From positions 64,316,828 through 64,380,827 of the forward strand of contig OZ024835.1 in assembly GCA_964016985.1 (NCBI GenBank): a stretch of 64,000 nt of DNA, written 5' to 3'. The position numbers and the translations under genes are program-made. The DNA comes from Anodontia alba. Its lineage: Eukaryota; Mollusca; Bivalvia; Lucinida; Lucinidae. Numbering within the stretch: position 1 is the stretch's first letter; each line of letters opens with the position of its first letter. Positions 10,771-23,639 of the stretch are shown here, piece after piece. The notes beneath the pieces are model-generated. The model had not been told where the DNA came from. It did not search any database and saw nothing but the letters and a program-made list of their open reading frames with translations.

Positions 10771-10985
10771 AGGAAACAGGCTTTTACATTTTTTGCAAAC
10801 GTCTCCTCAATATTTTTGCCAGAACAATACGCTTTTACATTTTATGCAAACGTCTCCTCAATATTTTTGCCAGAAAATAAGCTTATACGTTTATGCAAAC
10901 GTTTCCTCAATATTTTGCCAGAAAAAAAGGCTTTTTTTTGTTGTTGCTTTTTTTTTTCATTTTATGCAAACGTCTCCTCCCTTTT
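10771..10985. repeat. ~50-bp tandem repeat, about 4 units
   Basis: Units of 'GGCTTTTACATTTTATGC...AACGTCTCCTCAATATTTTTG...CCAGAAAATA'. Expanded to about 8 units at 56680-57085 behind TRIM copy 3. The frames here are repeat artefacts. Confidence 0.8.
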
Positions 10986-11045
10986 TTAATCATAAAATAG
11001 GCTTATTGAGACAATTTGCATTAAAAGTGAAAACATGTTTTCTGG

Positions 11046-11148
11046 AAAAAAAAACAAAAAAAAACAAAAAACAAAAAAAAAAAAAAAAAAAAACTAAAAA
11101 AAAAAAAAAAAAAAAAAAAAAAACAAAAAAAAAAAAAAAAAAAAAAAA
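11046..11148. repeat. poly(A)-rich low-complexity tract
   Basis: About 100 bp of A with scattered C and T. Confidence 0.95.
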
Positions 11149-11820
11149 CGTCAAAATGCCCCCAGCTGAAATTTTTACCCAGAATACTAAGTGTTTATCT
11201 GCTTCTAGAATAGTGCGATTTTTGATAGGCCCTTAAAGCACTAATCAATGAGCCTAGGAGACAATTTGAACAAAATATCGAACCCTATTTCCTTGGAATA
11301 TAAAGTACACTACATCAAAATGTCGTCTGATTTTTAGGTGTAAATCTGCATCTAGAATATCACTATTTTACAGCGCTAACAATCATAACGGCAACAGACG
11401 ATATTTTGATTTTTATTGTATTTTTCAGAGTAAACAAGACATCTCTTCATGTGAATCTTCTGCCTAGAAGGTAATTTGCTTGCAATGCTAGCTCTTTTCT
11501 CCCTCTCAATAATAAGATGAATAATAGTTAAAATAATAATAATAACAATAATAGTAATATAGGAGACAGATTCATATAAGTTCTTGACTTTTATCTGAAT
11601 CCCAGTTGAAATGTGTTCATGTTGTTATGTATTGTATTTGTAGTTACAAATAAAATATGTTTAAACTAATAAAAATAATAATGAAAATAATAATGATGAA
11701 AAGAAATTAGCATGTCGTCTGTAGCGTTTTAACGGTTAATGCAGTATTTGTTTCAATTTGTAACGTTTGTGTTTTATTTAAATGCACAGTGAATAGTTTT
11801 GTTATTTTGCAACTATTCTG

Positions 11821-11829
11821 CTCTCTCTC

Positions 11830-11869
<40 letters not shown>
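11821..11869. repeat. (CT)n microsatellite
   Basis: About 24 CT units with one interruption. Confidence 0.97.
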
Positions 11870-11871
<2 letters not shown>

Positions 11872-11963
11872 ATAGTGTTTGTTGTGGTTAACTCCATTTG
11901 ATAATTCGAGCATATAAGCATGTGTATAATCCTAACCTTAAGCACTCTCCAAGCAAGTTAACG

Positions 11964-13002
<1,039 letters not shown>

Positions 13003-13032
<30 letters not shown>
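13003..13032. repeat. poly(T) tract
   Basis: About 30 T; a poly(A) tract follows at 13098-13115. Confidence 0.95.
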
Positions 13033-13229
13033 GACAATTCTGAAAACTAAGATTTCGTCTATTTACTTTATAATAAGAATACATAAAAGTAAAGTAAAAA
13101 AAAAAAAAAAAAAAAGGCATGTTTGAATTCAGGTGTTTCTTATAAAAATTAATCAATTAAATTTATAATTAAATCAAAGTATTCATATAGTTCAGGTAAA
13201 ACAATGAATACTTTATTAGATTATATTCA

Positions 13230-13440
13230 TTTCCCTCCTTTCTGGCCTCACCTAAACAGACCATACAGACACTGATAATATCCTCATAATCAGATAAGAC
13301 CAGCCTTTGATGTGAGCCACCACTATCAGGGCTGTATATTGGGGGCAATCATGATAGACCACCCCAGCCAAGAGGCAGAGAATATCTGATGTGTCTGGAT
13401 CATGTCTTATCTCTGGGTACAATAAAACCTGGTATTCTGT
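13230..13440. repeat. dispersed repeat fragment, partner 15480-15610
   Basis: Shares 'CCTTTGATGTG', 'TATCAGGGCTGT' and 'ATTGGGG' plus 'ATCATGAT' in order with 15535-15600. Function not recognised. Confidence 0.55.
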
Positions 13441-13689
13441 CAATGGAAGATGAACAGGTAGAGGCTCAAAAGGGGGAATATAATATTGGGGAATTTAGTT
13501 CTGAATTATTTTAATATCTGTTCCATAGGTAATATCATATGAGCTGGTGCATAGCAATTGTCCTTCCAAGTTATCTCTTGGCTGAGCGGAAAAACACACC
13601 AGTCTGCACAACTGATCAGAATACTAAGTAAACTATGGATGTGTAGGCTATATATAATAAAATAATAATAATATTTTTTTTTTTTCATA

Positions 13690-14045
13690 AATGGTGTTAT
13701 CCCCAAAAATATTTATAAACCTTCAGAATGCAACTTACATACATGAAATAAAAAAAAAGATAATAAATATGTTAACAAACAAATAAATTAGTTTATAAAT
13801 AAAAAAATTTTTGGGTCTCCTCTCCAATTTTCCAAACTATGCTTTATTCCAAATATTTATTACCCTTCAGAAGCCTCTTAAGTAAAAAACAAAAATGAAA
13901 TAAATAAAATTAGATAGATATTATGTTTGAAAGAAACAATTTAATAAATAAACCGTTCAACCCTGTTCCCCAATAAGTCAATTTTCCAAACTATCTGTTA
14001 TCCCTTCAAAGTATTGATTACCCTTCAGGAGGCCTCTTTACAACT
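13690..14045. repeat. imperfect ~150-bp tandem, three units
   Basis: Landmarks 'TTATCC..AAATATT' and 'CCTTCAGAAGCC' recur at about 13722, 13866 and 14024. Confidence 0.5.
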
Positions 14046-14179
14046 CCCTGCTGCTAAGTCATAATCACCTCCTTAGGACATGTCTTTGATCTACCTTGCA
14101 GAGCGCCTAAGTAGGGGCAATAAAATCATTAGTGAGTGGTACCACTTTTGGCCTCATTTTACCTATGTCTTTAAGGCTG

Positions 14180-14470
14180 TGTGACATTTCATGCACAATG
14201 TCTCTGTAAAGGACAGTTTTCTTGTAATGTCAAAATGACTTTCTATGATAAAATAAATGATAGTGCTTACAAGTGACGTCTAATGATTTTAACCCAGCAT
14301 GCTGAAGCGCGAAACGACCTTGGTACTGTAAGTGGGCGTGATCTGTTATGGTCCCGGTTTCAAACTTAAGCCCGAGTTTTCACTTATTCACACTAAGATC
14401 TTGTTATTAGGCGGGCGTAAGCCTGCCTTTAGTCATCGTACATCAGAATTTGTGTGCACCGCTTTAGACA
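14180..14470. repeat. fragment of the CTCTGGGCAAG-type block
   Basis: Matches 60865-61080 ('GACCTTGGTACTGTAAGTG', 'TATGGTCCCGGTTTC', 'GCCCGAGTTTTCACTTATTC'). Other copies are at 18370-18800, 22650-23450 and 29600-30660. Confidence 0.65.
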
Positions 14471-14488
14471 TTCCTACCAGTAGTCCAC

Positions 14489-14491
<3 letters not shown>

Positions 14492-14525
<34 letters not shown>
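14492..14525. repeat. poly(A) tract
   Basis: Simple A-run. Confidence 0.95.
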
Positions 14526-14526
<1 letters not shown>

Positions 14527-14812
14527 AAACAAAAAAAAACTAAAAAATACAAATACATCTAAAAAATGAATCATCTACTCCAGTATACTCACTGAAACAA
14601 ATCAAGTTCAATTAAATGCTCATTTTTTCTTCATTCGAATCGAATTGAAATCATTCCTTATACCTTTAAATTTGGAGCACTGAACGTTGATCAACGCGTT
14701 TGATCACGTTGCTTAAAGACACATTTTGGATTGCATAACACCCTAATGACTCTAAGGAGATTAAGATAAGAAATTCTTGGTGACTTAGACCACCCTTACA
14801 GGTAGGGGCCTG

Positions 14813-15140
14813 ATAAGGGGAAATTGGATTTTATATCAGCAAAGTTTATGATGAAGACAGAGAAACAGATAAGGTGAGTAATTTTGTGATAATTTAATGA
14901 TTTTTTTTTCTGTTTATTCAATAAAATATACCTGGTTTGTATTCATTAGAATTGATTCAATTCGAGTGAAGCTAAAATAAGGGGAAATTAGATTTTATAT
15001 CAGCAAAGTTTACGATGAAGACAGAGGAACAGATAAGGTGGGTAATTTTGTGATAATTTGATGATTTTTTTTTCTGTTTATTCAATAAAATATACCTGGT
15101 TTTTATTCATTAGAATTGATTCAATTCGAGTGAAGCTAAA
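14813..15140. repeat. two-unit 164-bp tandem duplication
   Basis: ATAAGGGGAAATT at 14813 and again at 14977, with near-identical sequence to GTGAAGCTAAAATA. Very few differences, so recent. Confidence 0.9.
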
Positions 15141-15992
15141 ATATTTAGTTTTGAGGCAACTATGGTATAATTGTGCAGTATTCTTATTTACTATAGAAAA
15201 TAAATAAATAAATAAATAAATAAATAAAAACTTTCAATATTATATTTCTATTTCAGTTTATTTGTATTTTTTTTTCACAATGCAAGAAAAAAAAAAAAAA
15301 AACACTTTTGTATTAAGGAAAAAAAGAACATCAAAATTGTATAAATAAAAAAATAAAGTTATACAATATAACTAAGCAATAAAATCAACACATTAAATGC
15401 AAAATTTGTAAATGAATTTGTTTGGTTCTAAAGTAACATATTGAATACTGCTCAATTTTATGAATTTACCCTTATAGGGCCCCACCTAAGGAGACTTAAC
15501 ATCCATATAATGACGCCATAATCACTTAGATAAGATAAGCCTTTGATGTGCGCTCTGTTATCAGGGCTGTCTATTGGGGATGATCATGATGGAGGGGTCT
15601 AGCCAAAGAAGGAAAAAAATGTGTCTTTAAACACCTCGTTTATTTACAAAGAAAATGTCACGTGCGCATGCGCACTGGTCAATGAACTAAACGTACCAAT
15701 TATTGAATTATTTTCAATGAGATAAACAAACCTTCATCTCAGTGTTTTATGAAGATGATGACATCAATTCGCACTATCTGTACAATTAAATTTAATCCCA
15801 ACAAAACAATAAAAACGAACATGACGATAAGATCGTTTTTCTCACAAAGCGGGTACCCGCCACTATTAGGGTCACGCGGTTTCTTCTGGGAATGAGAAAA
15901 TGTAATTTACTACGTACCCGAATGCCCCAAAACTGTAGCGGCTCATCTGAGCATTCCGAGGAAAACCTACACAAGGTGTGCTGGATATGTTC
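15141..15992. other. no gene seen; (AAAT)n at 15196-15230
   Basis: AT-rich with simple repeats. The fragment 15480-15610 matches 13230-13440. The 81-codon frame at 16037-15792 shows no recognised motif. Confidence 0.5.
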
Positions 15993-16272
15993 CATTACGA
16001 AAACACGCCTATTCAAATATACTGAAAATTTTACCATGAAAAAATGAAAATTTTCAGATCAAAAAATCCCAATATTTGTCATATTTCTGCTCAAAACATA
16101 GATTGTGGGCACTCGTTAGAACCACCTCGACGAGGCGGTTCTAAAGAGTACCCACAATCTATGTTTTTGAGCAGAAATAAGAAAAAAAAAGTATACCCCT
16201 GTAAACCCCAGTTTTACTATATAAAAGTGGGGTTTAAGGAGGTCAAAATTATATAGGCGAGTTTTCGTGATG
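15993..16272 (+). mobile_element. P1 element, copy c
   Basis: CATTACGAAAACACGCC to GAGTTTTCGTGATG. The central inverted repeat carries uncompensated changes (CCACC against GGCGG). Confidence 0.85.
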
Positions 16273-16499
16273 TTTAAGGCTTTTGGCCAACGGAAGCAGT
16301 CAAGTTCATGCTCAAGGGGATGTCTCACATAAGTGATGAGGTACCTTGTTGCTTGTCACCGCTTGTTGTATCTAAGGTGGTCTAGCTATTTTCCGAAAGG
16401 GATACTGTCCAAAAGTAAAGGAACAGTTCAGGGCAGCCCCATCTCAGCAGTGCAGATCCGAGAGCAGTAAAACACGGCGTTTGTTAAGGGTTAACACTA

Positions 16500-17045
16500 C
16501 CAAACGTACAGGCACTTTTGTAAACTTACAACAAATAAAACAATTTGACACCACTTAACTTTCAAAGGAATCTGTCGAAAGGCATTTTGTTTTACTTTGG
16601 CAAACAGTGTAGACCCTGAACAGAAGGCACAGAATGCAGCACCACTGTTTATGTATAGTACAGCATTTGTTTTTTAAATTTACATCAACAAATCAAACCT
16701 GACGCCCCTTTAGATTAAACTAGTTCTGCCCAAAGGCATTTTGCTGAGATCTGCAAACGGTGTAGTCTGATCAGACGCCACAGAAGGCTGAGTCTGATCA
16801 GGGTCACCACTGTTTGCTTAATGAACAGGAATTTGTGTAAATGTACAAAAGAGTATGACACCACATAAATTCAAAGGAGATACGTTGAAATTAGGCACTA
16901 TGGGTACAATGGAAAACAGTGTAAACCGAGGTTCGATACCGCAGAATGAGTGCGGCGTCTGATCAAGGTTTTCACTGTGTAAGCTTAATCTACAGGAATT
17001 GGTGTAAAACTTACGACAAATAAAATAACTTTGACACTCCTTGAA
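16500..17045. repeat. three-unit ~155-bp tandem, each with a ~65-bp hairpin
   Basis: Hairpin starts at 16606, 16759 and 16916 (spacing 153 and 157), with shared 'ACAAATAAAA', 'TTTGACACCAC' and 'CAAAGG' context. Family hairpin with GATCAGACGCC core in unit 2. Confidence 0.75.
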
Positions 17046-17489
17046 TTTTAGATGGCTCTATGGCTGTCTATTATACACCGTCGCCAAAGTGTGGTACATT
17101 CTTCTTTGGAAAGCTATCTGATGTAAAACCAGTTACACGATAGCCTAAATAAAATGTGGCGATAAAGAGTTCATGGTAAACCAAACTGAGTAATGTTCTG
17201 CGATGGATGATTGAAAATATCAATCAAATTAGTCGAATGAAATTAATTCATTTACAGGGAGGTAAAAACAAAATAGTCAAACCTGTATTTGAGCGCCACC
17301 TCGGGAGTAGACTAAACTTGTTGTTATATACAGGTGTCTGTCTTATCAAGGTTAAGCCAAAATTGCCATCATGGAAGATAACTAGGTCAACACACCAGTG
17401 TTTGAACTGGCAGGTAAAAGGACATTAGTTAATGATAAGAAAGTTAAAAAAATGTTTTAAACCTGCTAACATGTACTTTATACAATAGT
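17046..17489. other. no gene seen
   Basis: No motif in the 73-codon frame at 17207-17428; no repeat recognised. Confidence 0.5.
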
Positions 17490-18168
17490 AACAAAAAAAA
17501 ACCAAAAAAAAAACCAGCCCTTCCAAGACACCAAGAGGAAGAGAAAAAAACCAACAAAACCAAACAAGCACAAATCAAACAAACGCACGAAAAGCACTAA
17601 GATTAGCTCTCTCTTCCCCATGCGAAGCAATCGCAATGCCAAAAATACCAAAAAACACAAGAACAAAATAACAATAACACAAGATAAGACATAAAACAAA
17701 CCGCCTCGTAGAATAAACAACAAAGCAACAAAGAGTAGGACCAACACCGGGACCGCCGCCTTAGAACGGTCAACAGGATAAACCACCGTGGGGTTTAAAG
17801 CACTTTTACAACTAGCCAATTTCACCCTGGGTCCCGACGCTACTCTTAATACAGAAATACATAAAAAATCGGTTCACATAAAGGCTTCCAACTCAGTCAA
17901 TGCATCAAAGCGAAAACATAAAACTCAAATTAATCACTATAATAAACAAAGACGAGTACTCCTGGCTCATTCTACTGTATGCCAGAGTAAATGAAAACCA
18001 ATAGTTAAACCACGGCGGGCCAAGCCATAGACATATCGTCAAGCCCCAACCCACTGGTTAAAGTTTTACGAAGAGGCCGTCATTGAGTCTGAGGCCCGAA
18101 CCGCCGTCGTGCAATTAATGGGTGAAGCATAGCCATCAACAATGATTATGTTGACAACTAGGCATGCA
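17490..18168 (-). mobile_element. retroelement PL copy 4, 5'-truncated, diverged 3' end
   Basis: About 675 bp, sense minus. Clear PL match begins at about 17511; the 3' tip is replaced by AC/A-rich sequence. It ends at GGCATGCA where copies 5 and 6 continue. It carries a hydrophobic frame of 115 codons. Confidence 0.7.
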
Positions 18169-18792
18169 ATAGTAAAACATGTCGAATGGCAAAAACTGAT
18201 AAAACCAGGAATTCAGCAGTAATTACTAAAACTAAAAGTACCGGGCAGTCGGCAGCAAATGCCATCCTTCCAGAGCCTGTTTGTTAAGAAATCAAGTCTC
18301 AAAAGTTGGCTCATTTGCAAAAGCACTGCAAAGAAAAAAGAACTGAGAGCAACTTGCCCGCCGCTCAGTACTTTCAGCAGTTTGATTTCATTTCTAAGCG
18401 TATACTGGTCTCTTGCTAAATAAACACATTCTGTGTAAGTATTTGGTTAAATACCCAAAATAGGACGAGGAAGTTGGAAAACATTTTAACAAGCGTAATT
18501 TAATTATAACTGCATTTCTGTTCTGATATACTTCTTTAACATTATTATTTTACACCCAAAAGAACATTGTTAGAGACAAAGTAGGGTAAAAGCTACGTTA
18601 AAAAATTAAAAAAATACCTGTGTTATCTGCATGTTATCAGTTAATTATAAAGACACAAAACTTGTCTCTCGCTCGCCTCTGTACTGTCACATGACCGTAT
18701 CGGACTAATCAATATCTAATCTTTTCACCCTGATGAATACAATCGGGATTTTTCGTCATAACTCGGAGGTATATCAAACTTCCAAGGCTTAG

Positions 18793-18796
<4 letters not shown>

Positions 18797-18845
<49 letters not shown>
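18797..18845. repeat. (TA)n microsatellite
   Basis: About 24 TA units. The place is TA-free in the partner near 61470. Confidence 0.97.
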
Positions 18846-18847
<2 letters not shown>

Positions 18848-18973
18848 CTGGCTTATTGAGCTCTGTGGCTAGTCTATAGATAATATGGTCTGTATTTCTA
18901 ATATATTTCAGAGACAACCACATAAGAAAAGTCCACTCATAGACTAGCTAAACATTGAATCACAAATAATATA

Positions 18974-19012
18974 TGGATAATAATAATAATAGTAATAATA
19001 ATAATAATAAAT
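18974..19012. repeat. (AAT)n microsatellite
   Basis: Imperfect ATA/AAT repeats. Confidence 0.9.
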
Positions 19013-19239
19013 AAACAAAAAATGATGAACATATATATTGGCCTAGTAGCTAAGCTATCTCAGAACCATCAGAGCAAACGTACCGAATATATTCACTCTG
19101 GGTAAAATTTTCAGCACACGACATTTTGAAATATTTTTCTTATTTTTACTAGAAAACAGGATTTGATTTGCCATGCAAATTGTCTCCAATGAAGACAATT
19201 TACAGGAAATGTCAAGTCCTGTTTTTTTCTTCTTTTTTT

Positions 19240-19312
19240 TTTTTTGAAAAAAATAAAATAAAATAAATAAATAATAAAACAACAACAACAACAAAAAAAA
19301 AAACAACAACAA

Positions 19313-19346
<34 letters not shown>
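19240..19346. repeat. A-rich/(AAC)n low-complexity tract
   Basis: A-runs with AAC repeats. The 101-codon reverse frame over it is an artefact. Confidence 0.9.
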
Positions 19347-19678
19347 AACAAAAATCTCACAAGTTTGTCGTCTGCTTAATTAACCAAGAGTGACAAAGGT
19401 TAAAAATGCAGTTTGCAAATCAGCTTCGTGTTTGGCAAATAAAAGGTAATAAACTTGATATGATTTCAGCATTTATAATGTTTGGTTTATTTACTTCCTC
19501 TCCAACTTGTTATTAGACAATCGATCATTAACGCTTAGCATGCTGGCTAAATACTTCAGGAAACGTCATTTTAAAATACGTTTTTCTTATTTTTCCTGGA
19601 ACAGAGGTTTTGAGACCAAATAAAATCTAGAAGATTTCCCTTGGAAACAAGAACACTTTAAAGAATGAAAAGCCTATA

Positions 19679-19923
19679 TCGAGGGTTGAGCGCAAGACTG
19701 TAGTAACTCAAACATATTTTTGAAACCCTTGTTTAGGGGCAAATTTGACCCCTTTGTAAACAATGCAAATTTAGGTGCCATTGCTCATACGAGCAATGAC
19801 ACCTAAATTTTCATTGTTTACAGAAAGAAATGTTGTAATCTTCATTACGCTTTCATGGTGAGGAGATTAAGTTTGGGGAAAAACAACCATCTGACTTACG
19901 TCAGTCTTGCGCTCAACCCTCGA
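19679..19923. mobile_element. 245-bp palindromic MITE (M2), copy 2
   Basis: Same length and TIRs as 2322-2566, flanked by TA on both sides. The empty site is 'GTCTTTATACTGGGA' near 62325. The central palindrome GCTCATACGAGC is kept. Confidence 0.87.
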
Positions 19924-20173
19924 TATATACTGGAAAAAAAAAAACAACAAGAAAAGGGTCATATGAGTTTGTCATCTGCCGAATTAGTCGAGAGAGCGGT
20001 TAAGGTTAACTATTGAAAGACTGAATATTGCCTATATGTTCCTTGTGTATTTTGTATAAGATGATTCCTAATAACACACTGTATCGTATTAATCCTATAT
20101 ATTGGCACAACTAAAATTTGTAAAAGTCTATTTAACTAAACGTTTACGTGCCTCAAATTGTTGGATATGTGGC

Positions 20174-20235
20174 AAACAGTGTAGACCCTGATCAGAGGCC
20201 GCGATCTGTGGCGTCTGATCTGGTTCTACACTGTG
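20174..20235. repeat. ~65-bp inverted repeat (hairpin family)
   Basis: CAAACAGTGTAGACCCTGAT...TCTGGTTCTACACTGTGTG. Orthologous member at 62880-62941 in the collinear segment. Confidence 0.8.
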
Positions 20236-20634
20236 TGCTCAGGTCTATATGTACAGATTTTTATGGCTACTGACTGACAGAGAATCACTCTTTTCAGATA
20301 AACTGACAAAATTAGATTTGAATCGCGCCCTGAGAAAAGGTTAAGTTTAGACTCCTATCAAAATGGGCTTGGAGTGCCGCGAAATAAAACAAATGTCACA
20401 AAAGTTGTCTCTCCCGGCGTGTGATCTGGGTATACAATGCTTTCGCAGGAATACGTATACTTAGAATATGGCAGATCTGAATAAAATATAGTTTGGTTTA
20501 AAGTTTCGTAAGCATATACTAGTTATCTTGTATAATCTTTTCCACTCTCTGGGCAAATTCGGCAGTAAACTGATGATAATTGTTCCAATTATTCCCGGAA
20601 AATAGGCTTTTACATTTTCTGCAAACGTCTCCTC

Positions 20635-20912
20635 CATTACGGAAACACGCCTATTCAAATATATTGAAAATTTTACCACCAAAAACTGAAAATTTTCAGA
20701 TAAAAAATTCTGATATTTTTCATATTTCTGCTCAAAACATAGATTGTGGGTACTCGTTAGAACCGCCTCAGCGAGGCGGTTGTAACGAGTACCCACAATC
20801 TATGTTTTTGAGCAGAAAAAGGAAAATAATGTATACCCCTGTAAACCCCAGTTTTACTATATAAAAGTGGGTTTCAAGGGGGTCAACATTATATAGGCAT
20901 GTTCTCGTGATG
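20635..20912 (+). mobile_element. P1 element, copy d
   Basis: CATTACGGAAACACGCC to GTTCTCGTGATG. Inserted in the 50-bp repeat between 'CGTCTCCTC' and 'AATATTTTT'; the empty form 'CTCCTCAATATTTTTG' is at 10852-10867 and 56715-56730. No target duplication. Confidence 0.88.
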
Positions 20913-20929
20913 AATATTTTTTTTCCGGA

Positions 20930-21610
20930 AAATAGGCTTGATATAATAATTTGCATTAAATGTTAAAACCTATTTTCTGGAGCAAACCTACGTCAAAATG
21001 TCGTCTGCTGAATTTTTTACCTAGAATGCTAAGTATTAATCTGCTTCTAGAATATAGTACGAGCTTTTCATAAGCCTTTAAAACGCTAATCAAGAAGCCT
21101 GAGTAGACAATTTGCATAAAATGCCAAAACCTATTTTCTTAGAAAATGAAGAACACTACATCAAAATATGTATCTGATGATTTTTTTACCCAGCATGCTA
21201 ATTGTTAACCTGCTTCTACTATAGTGCGATTTTTAAGCCCTTAAATCACTAACCAAATATTTTAATGTGACAATAAGTATAGTATGTCAGCCTATTTTCT
21301 GTTGAAAATAAGAACAAAACATCAAAATATCGTCTGCTGAAATTTTTACCCGACATGCTAGGTGTTAATCTGCTTCTAGAATGGCACGATTTTTCCAAGT
21401 CCTTAAAGTATTAATCATTACTGCTGCAAACGACATTTTGATTTAATTTGTACTTTTCGAAGTAATCAGACGACTTTTCATGTGAATCGTCTGCTTAGAA
21501 GACGATTTACATGAAATGTCAGGTCTTATTTTCTCCCCGAAAAAATATAATAAAACAAGAATTTAGAATGTCATCTGCTGCTTTTTAACGGTCCAATTTA
21601 TAACGTTAGT
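20930..21610. repeat. ~165-bp tandem repeat block
   Basis: Repeating landmarks 'GACAATTTGCATAAAATG', 'CTATTTTCTGGG', 'ATCAAAATGTCGTCTGCTGA', 'TTTACCCAGCATGCTA', 'CTGCTTCTAGAATAG' and 'CCTTAAAGCACTAATCA'. Other blocks: 11150-11500, 28840-29440, 57100-57720, 63460-64000. Confidence 0.7.
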
Positions 21611-21727
21611 GCTGTTTTATTAACTCTTTCTGCGCCAAATGTCAGACGACATTTGTCGCCTGCTTTTTTATTTTAACAAACCATCTCTTGGAAAGACGTT
21701 TATATGTTAAGTTGAAAGACTGGATGT

Positions 21728-21790
21728 CAAACAGCGTAGATCCAGATAAGACGGCTCATTGAGCCGTGTCATCTGGATCTGTCCTGTTTG
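21728..21790. repeat. ~65-bp inverted repeat (hairpin family)
   Basis: CAAACAGCGTAGATCCAGAT...ATCTGGATCTGTCCTGTTTG with core GACGGCTCA/TGAGCCGTG. Confidence 0.8.
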
Positions 21791-21980
21791 AAAAGTCTAT
21801 TATTATCGCCTGTGGCAGTGAGAGTTAAAGGCACGGTAAAAAGTTTTATTTTCCAGCTGTTTTGTTTCTATTTTTACACAATGTAATGTTTGTTCTGTTT
21901 ACCTCAGTAGTATAGGGCGTCGCTATGGGACCCATACAACGCCCTATACTACTTACCTCCTTATTTAGGTGTTGGGATAG

Positions 21981-22284
21981 CCGGCCTCTGTGGCCTAGTT
22001 GGATGTGCCGTCCGACTGGAGACCAGGAGGTCGCGGGTTCAACCCCCGCCGAGGTCGGCAACATTCTTTCGTGGAGATTGATCATGAAATATTTTCTACG
22101 GTCATTCTCTCCCTTCCGCTGATTAAGGGCAGTTGTCAGTTTCTGGCGAAAGAATGTGCACAATACTGGTTAACCGCTTAGAGGACTAAGCCTGCCCAGT
22201 AAATGTGTGGTTAGGTAAACTGGCCGCGCTCGACATGACACTATTGTGTTGACTGGGCCGTAAAACCTCAACACAAAACAAACA
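21981..22284 (+). mobile_element. tRNA-derived SINE, copy 1 (full length)
   Basis: tRNA-like head with A box TGGCCTAGTTGG and B box GGGTTCAACCC in a GCGGG...CCCGC stem. The body holds GAAAGAATGTGCACAATACT and ACTAAGCCTGCCCAGTAAA, and the tail is CAACACAAAACAAACA. Pol III transcription is expected from the boxes. Family name not assigned. Confidence 0.85.
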
Positions 22285-22302
22285 TATCCATCCTAGACCA
22301 GA

Positions 22303-22612
22303 CGTTTGTTTGTTTGTGTTGAGTTTTTACGACCCAGTCAATTATCGAGCGCGATCAGTTTACCTAGCTATACTTTTACTGGGCAGCCTTAGCCCTCTTT
22401 GCGGTTAACCAGTAATGTGCACATTCTTTCGCCAGAAACTAAAACCCTGAGCTAAAACCTGCCCTTCTTGAAACAGCGGAAGGGATAAAATGACTGTAGA
22501 AAATAGTTAATGATCATTCTCCACGAACGAATGTTGCCGACCATGCGGGGATCAAACCCGCGGCCTGATAACCAGTCGGACGCGCATCCAACTGAGCCAT
22601 CGAGACCGGCCT
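22303..22612 (-). mobile_element. tRNA-derived SINE, copy 2 (inverted)
   Basis: Reverse orientation, so tails of copies 1 and 2 face each other about 20 bp apart. The head has GGCTCAGTTGG and GGTTTGATCCC boxes. Flanks CTAGACCAGACG and CTGGACCCAGACG look like an imperfect target duplication. Confidence 0.85.
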
Positions 22613-22649
22613 GGACCCAGACGTGGCTACTACGAGTATTAACGTGTAT

Positions 22650-23600
22650 AATCTTTATCATTCTCTGGGCAAGTTTATGATATATATAGTTTTTTTTTAA
22701 ATTTGTTTTTCCAAACTAATGGTTTGACCGTTTATGCAAATTAAATCTTTAGGGTACAGCTTCTTTTAATTTTCAACTTACTTTCTGAGATAAAATAAGT
22801 AATAATACTTAAAAGTGACATCTGATAAGTTTACCATGCTTAAGCATTAAACGACCTTGGCAGTACAAGAAACTAGAACGTTATGGGCGCCATCAATTAT
22901 GGTCACGGCTTCGCTGTCTAGCCTGGCGTTTCGCTTATTCACACATAGATCTATGTTTTTTTTTTTTTGTTTTTTTTTTTTCATTTCTAAGTGTATGCTG
23001 GTCCCTGGCTAAAACAAATACTTTCTGTATACGTTTATGTTTAATTTCGTGTTAAATCAAAACTAGGACAAGGAAGTTAGAAACCACTTTAACTGCATAA
23101 TTTAATCTTAACTGCATGTGTACTGACATATATATTTTTTATTATTTTCTTACACCCAAAAAGAACATAGTAGGAGAGACTAAGGAGAACAAGATACACA
23201 AAGGTACAAATTCTATAAAAAGTCTAAACCATACCTGCGCTGCCTATACGTAATTAGTTTATCAATAGTACATAGACACAAACTTTGTCTCTCTCGCTCG
23301 CCTTTTTATTGTCACATGACCATATCGGACAAATCAATATCTAATCCGGCTTTTTTCCCGACGACCACAATCGGGACTTTCCGTCGTAAGTCGGAACACT
23401 CTTAGTAAGGGTATGTAGGTTCCTCCCATGGTGTACTGAGTACCCCATACATCAGAGTTGCTGTTGTATAAACGTTGCGTACCCGCTGGGTGATGATGTC
23501 GGAAAGAGTATGGCTTAGCAATTTAGCACTGGATGAGACTACAATAAGTGGCAGCAGCGAAGACATTGATCATAGAGCTGTCTGAGCTGATTTTTCCCCG
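22650..23600. repeat. CTCTGGGCAAG-type block
   Basis: Matches 29600-30660 and 60810-61480, including 'GACCTTGGCA', 'TAAGTGTATGCTGGTC', 'TCACATGACCATATCGGAC' and 'CTCCCATGGTGTACTGAGTA'. No gene. Confidence 0.65.
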
Positions 23601-23639
23601 GACACACATGTCCGAAGGTATATCTTGTCAGGCTGACAA

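Larger units (their letters stand above)
7845..11950. repeat. repeated TRIM-bearing unit, copy 1
   Basis: Shares its flanks with units 2 and 3. The left flank (7845 on, 'ATGGCTGCAAAATAAGCAAC') matches 25885 on. The right flank (10271-10760) matches 28359-28690 and 56186-56680. After that come the ~50-bp tandem and ~165-bp repeats also seen at 56680-57720. Divergence is enough that the copies are not assembly duplicates. Confidence 0.75.
18370..21640. repeat. TRIM-less stretch of the repeated unit
   Basis: Collinear with 61050-64000: 18370-18800 with 61050-61480, 19060-19620 with 61490-61930, 19620-20400 with 61980-63110, 20400-21600 with 63190 to the end. Insertions differ (M2 and P1 copy d here; P1 copies h and i there). 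Confidence 0.7.

Noticed and set aside
21998..22053. Possible tRNA gene
   Set aside because: Has A and B boxes but continues into a SINE body and A-rich tail, occurs three times with the same body, and its cloverleaf is poor. It is the SINE head.
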